From Lingula anatina (lineage: Eukaryota > Brachiopoda > Lingulata > Lingulida > Lingulidae), in contig NW_019776110.1 of the NCBI RefSeq assembly GCF_001039355.2, forward strand, positions 1-64,000: DNA of 64,000 nucleotides. Reading direction: 5' to 3'. Below the pieces are notes generated by a model. It did not search any database. It was not told the DNA's origin and saw nothing but the letters and a program-made list of their open reading frames with translations. Shown here piece by piece: positions 60,831-64,000 of this stretch (within the stretch, counting starts at the first letter, position 1; each line of letters begins with the position of its first letter). Both the position numbers and the translations under genes were made by a program.

Positions 60831-63800
60831 AAATTTAAATCTGCGTTGACTGACACCGACGAAAAAGGATTTCACACCTGTGACTTGTGAATCCTATTTT
60901 TAAGATTCCGAACGTTGTCAGGCTTTGTTGTTTTCCTATAGACAAACTTTTTACAGCTCATGAACATTTTTTTCAGTAAATGCAGTAATATCTCACTTCT
61001 ACTCAACGAGAGTAGAATATCATTATTAATTACCTTTAGCGTATATAAATTTTGTTTTAAATTAATTTGCATATAAACACACGCAACCCCATAACGTTAC
61101 CCCTAAGCAAACCAAAAAGCAATTAGTTTTTAAAAATAGATATGTGGATCTCAAAATGTATAGTTGGAGCTACCATTGAACTGTGTACTTGCAAATCGCG
61201 AAAGTAGATGCAAGTTGTGAAACCACTGCAATTGTCTAACTTAAAGGTATTTCGATGTGACAAGAGCCTTAAGTCCGTCTCACAAATACTTTTAATTTTT
61301 AAAATTCAAAAATAAAAACCACAACATTCCTACGGTCTGAAGACTTTCTAACTTCTGATAGATACATCAATTTCCGCATTAAACTGTTCAGTCCCTCGTG
61401 AAGAGATATGCTTGTGTTAAAGCGCTCAATAAATACGAGGACAATGGAAGTATATAATCCCATGAATAAACCACCCAAAATCGTGCCCTCAACTTTTTGA
61501 TCTGACCCCCCCCCCCCTCCCCCCGGCAAAGGCAAGGGCAGCTGCCACTAGGGGGTTGTCCATTTTCTCGACAAATGTCTCGACCATCCATGAGACACAT
61601 CGAGCTGTCAGGCTAAAGTTGACACTACGAGACGTGACACGCATTGTTTTACTTTTCCGCTTCCGTCTTCCTACGCGTCCCAGATAATATAACGGAAGTA
61701 TTTTACACACAGGGTCTGTTTGTTAAGCGGAGCTTCATAGAAGCGATAGGCGTATCTTCCGTCTAGATAAAAAAAAATGTAGCCGTGGATCTATATAGGA
61801 AATTTCGGTATAAAGTGAAAGGGGTCTATGTTCCGTATCATGTAACAGGTAGGTGTCAATTCGAGACGGGATATTGACCGCTTTCAATTCACAGGCCCTA
61901 CTAGTTTAACATGTATGTTTATTTAGCTGGATTCGAAACGGTTGAAAAAAAACATAACATTTTCTCTATTACGTTTTTATACGACTTATCCTGAACATAA
62001 ATTTACCAAGTATCTTTGATAAAAGAATAATAAGTATGTGTGAGAGAGAAGGAGTGTGGATAGATTAACACGATACAAAACGAGTTAAGGTGTATTGTAC
62101 CCAAATTTCCAATGAAAAATTTTCCCGTTCCAACTATTATCCTGTTGTTAATGACACTGATATTGCACGCAGCATAGATTTTTAATATGTGTGCTAGGCC
62201 TTTCTTTTACATTGTTTTCTCTTCCCCCTAATTATTGATCCCAGTTGAAAATTCTAAAAGGAATTATCTTCATGATCAAGACTCCTCGATAAAAAATGCA
62301 CTAAGAAACAAGCCAGATTATTGAATGTTCTTTTATTGGTGGTATACAGTATCTCCAACCCTTTGATAATGATATCGTCGTAGGAATGTGGTGGTCTGGT
62401 CTTTTTTTTTTTTTTTCCTTTAGATAATTTGCGTTAATTGTGGTTAAACGAAATTTAAACAGGGAATGAAGTTAATAATGAAAATAAGAAAGCCATGAAT
62501 AATTAAACAGAACGAGCGAAATTTCCTGAAGCTTTATTATTGATGAATCACTAATTGTTTGATAATGTTATAACCGCATTTTAGTGGTGGGCAAAATGGC
62601 TTTATTATTAATTACTGAGGGAAAGTGGTAAGTGAGAGTTCAATTTTCTGAATGAAGGTCACATTTATACAAATACGACGTTTTATTAGGTTTACACGTA
62701 GACGTACCCTCTACCAGGGCGGCAGATATTAAAGGCACATTTTCCACCAGCCAGTTAGAAGATTGGCCATATTTAGCCAGAGACATGATCTGTGAATATG
62801 TAGTGAAAAATGAATCTGTGGTCCTGGTAGAGGACAAAGTAATCGCACGTTACAGTGGCATACGGAGTCTCAATCGTAGAATCACGGCGGAAGTAGGTAG
62901 TAATTAGTAAAAACAGGGGGGGGGGGGGGCACAGAGGGCATGTCGACAAATGACTGAAAATATCCATTTCTAATCTTTCTGAGAAAAAGGATTGCTTGGA
63001 AGAGGCCTGTCGGGATATCTGATGTAGGTCTTCAGCGAGAAACAAGGGGGTCATTCAAGGCCATTCACTATACTGGGGTGCTGTACATTCCCTTCCAAGA
63101 AGACGGCGTTCTTGGACATGTGACCAGTCATACAAAGAACAGCGTCCTTACTCTTTCCACTCTTTGTTGGTCATTATGGTTTCATAAGTGAGGGCTTCGC
63201 TCGAAAGAAAAATAAAAGTCTAAAACACTACCTTAAAGCCATCAGTCCCCCGTATAGATTAGACAGCTTGTCATATATATGGACATTTATGAAAGTTTAT
63301 GCACTCTTTTTCACCTATGAATAAAATATTTCTGATTATCAGTATGTACGAGAAAAACAATTTTCCTTGAAATATTAGCCTTTTTGCACCATAACAAATC
63401 CATTTATTTTTGACACACCCGATTTTAGTACTCTTTCAGTCATTTCGGATTGCCACCGTTTTGATAATTTTGTCAATTAATTGAAGTATTGTAATAGCAA
63501 ATAAATAAATAAATAAATAACTCAGGAGTTCGGCATAACTGACTAAATATCAATCAACCTATTTTGTGTGTTTGTCATTTAATCTGGTTAACTGAATGTC
63601 GTACTACCCCGGAAGGAGAGGATATTAATAAAATATTTAACGTGACAGATGAAACAGCACGCTCCTCTCTGCGCAACACAGATTTAAATGTGATTATCAG
63701 TAATTGCAAGAAAAACATTGTCCCTGGGTGAAATATTATATGACAGAATTTTAAATCTGAGTACGAGTCATAATGGAGAGTGGGAGGATTCTGATATTTT

Positions 63801-63903
63801 GGTACTCATCATATTGTAAATGTACACAACTTGAATAATGATTTGCCGGAATTTACCAAAATCCCCATTTGAAGTGAATGTTGGAAGAAACCCCGAGCCC
63901 AGT

Positions 63904-63946
<43 letters not shown>

Positions 63947-64000
63947 CATGTTTCTGCCTACGTAAATTTAGCCTCCACCTCCCCAAATTAAAATAATGTA
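60831..64000. other. No gene recognised
   Basis: Unique sequence with C/G runs (about 61507-61526, 62917-62929), an AAAT tract and a terminal 38-T run. Short open frames at 61299-61710 and 62640-63054 overlap each other in different frames and show no motifs. Confidence 0.5.

Noticed and set aside
63905-63942. Long T run as possible reversed poly-A tail of a retrotransposon or processed gene
   Set aside because: Neighbouring sequence shows no recognisable element or coding body; the window ends 58 bases later.

Overview
This window looks like nuclear DNA from an animal, most likely a marine invertebrate. It has AT-rich non-coding sequence, spliced exons with GT/AG boundaries, CpG dinucleotides still common, abundant microsatellites (TA, GA, GT, ATT, poly-T, poly-C/G) and many short DNA-transposon relics. 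I cannot name the species. There are no bacterial operons, rRNA genes, CRISPR arrays or viral genes.

Only one host gene can be read with confidence: an ankyrin-repeat protein on the minus strand, 52061 down to 44553. It has three coding exons, two phase-compatible introns (6.3 kb and 332 bp), a plausible upstream promoter at about 52101-52180 and a good AATAAA signal at 42956-42961. The conceptual protein is 293 residues: about five ankyrin repeats at an exact 33-residue period, then a Ser/Pro-rich tail. Within the last exon a second frame, offset by one base, stays open for another 102 codons and looks just as protein-like. One extra base in a short G run could be hiding a 360-residue protein.

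The rest is gene-poor. It holds a 5'-truncated, frameshifted non-LTR retrotransposon (about 38690-39785). It also holds several families of non-autonomous, inverted-repeat DNA elements. The most striking are Harbinger-like elements: GGGC-type termini, a TAA/TTA target duplication in the better copies, and long imperfect inverted repeats. They occur at 344, 18811, 30702, 34745, 36119, 36337, 38350, 54991 (half) and 58141; two of them lie end to end sharing one TTA. Other families are a CCGGTGTAACG-ended element (24999, 54369, 57063, 60540), CAGGCCCGTAGCC and CAGGGGCGG elements with 5-bp duplications (18190, 10709, 52793, 29753), and a 158-bp element with an 8-bp duplication nested inside another element (60641-60798).

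Other structure includes a perfect 36-bp hairpin with a 2-nt loop (31086-31159), a sister hairpin (32980-33045), three pairs of diverged direct duplications (9.5/10.2 kb, 22.4/25.6 kb, 34.0/35.6 kb), a 30-bp minisatellite (36787-36876), and clusters of CRE/AP-1-type bZIP sites (15359, 57627, 58627). I found no clear new biological system. The best leads are the transposon families, the ankyrin-gene frame question and the bZIP-site clusters. All coordinates and alignments were read by eye.
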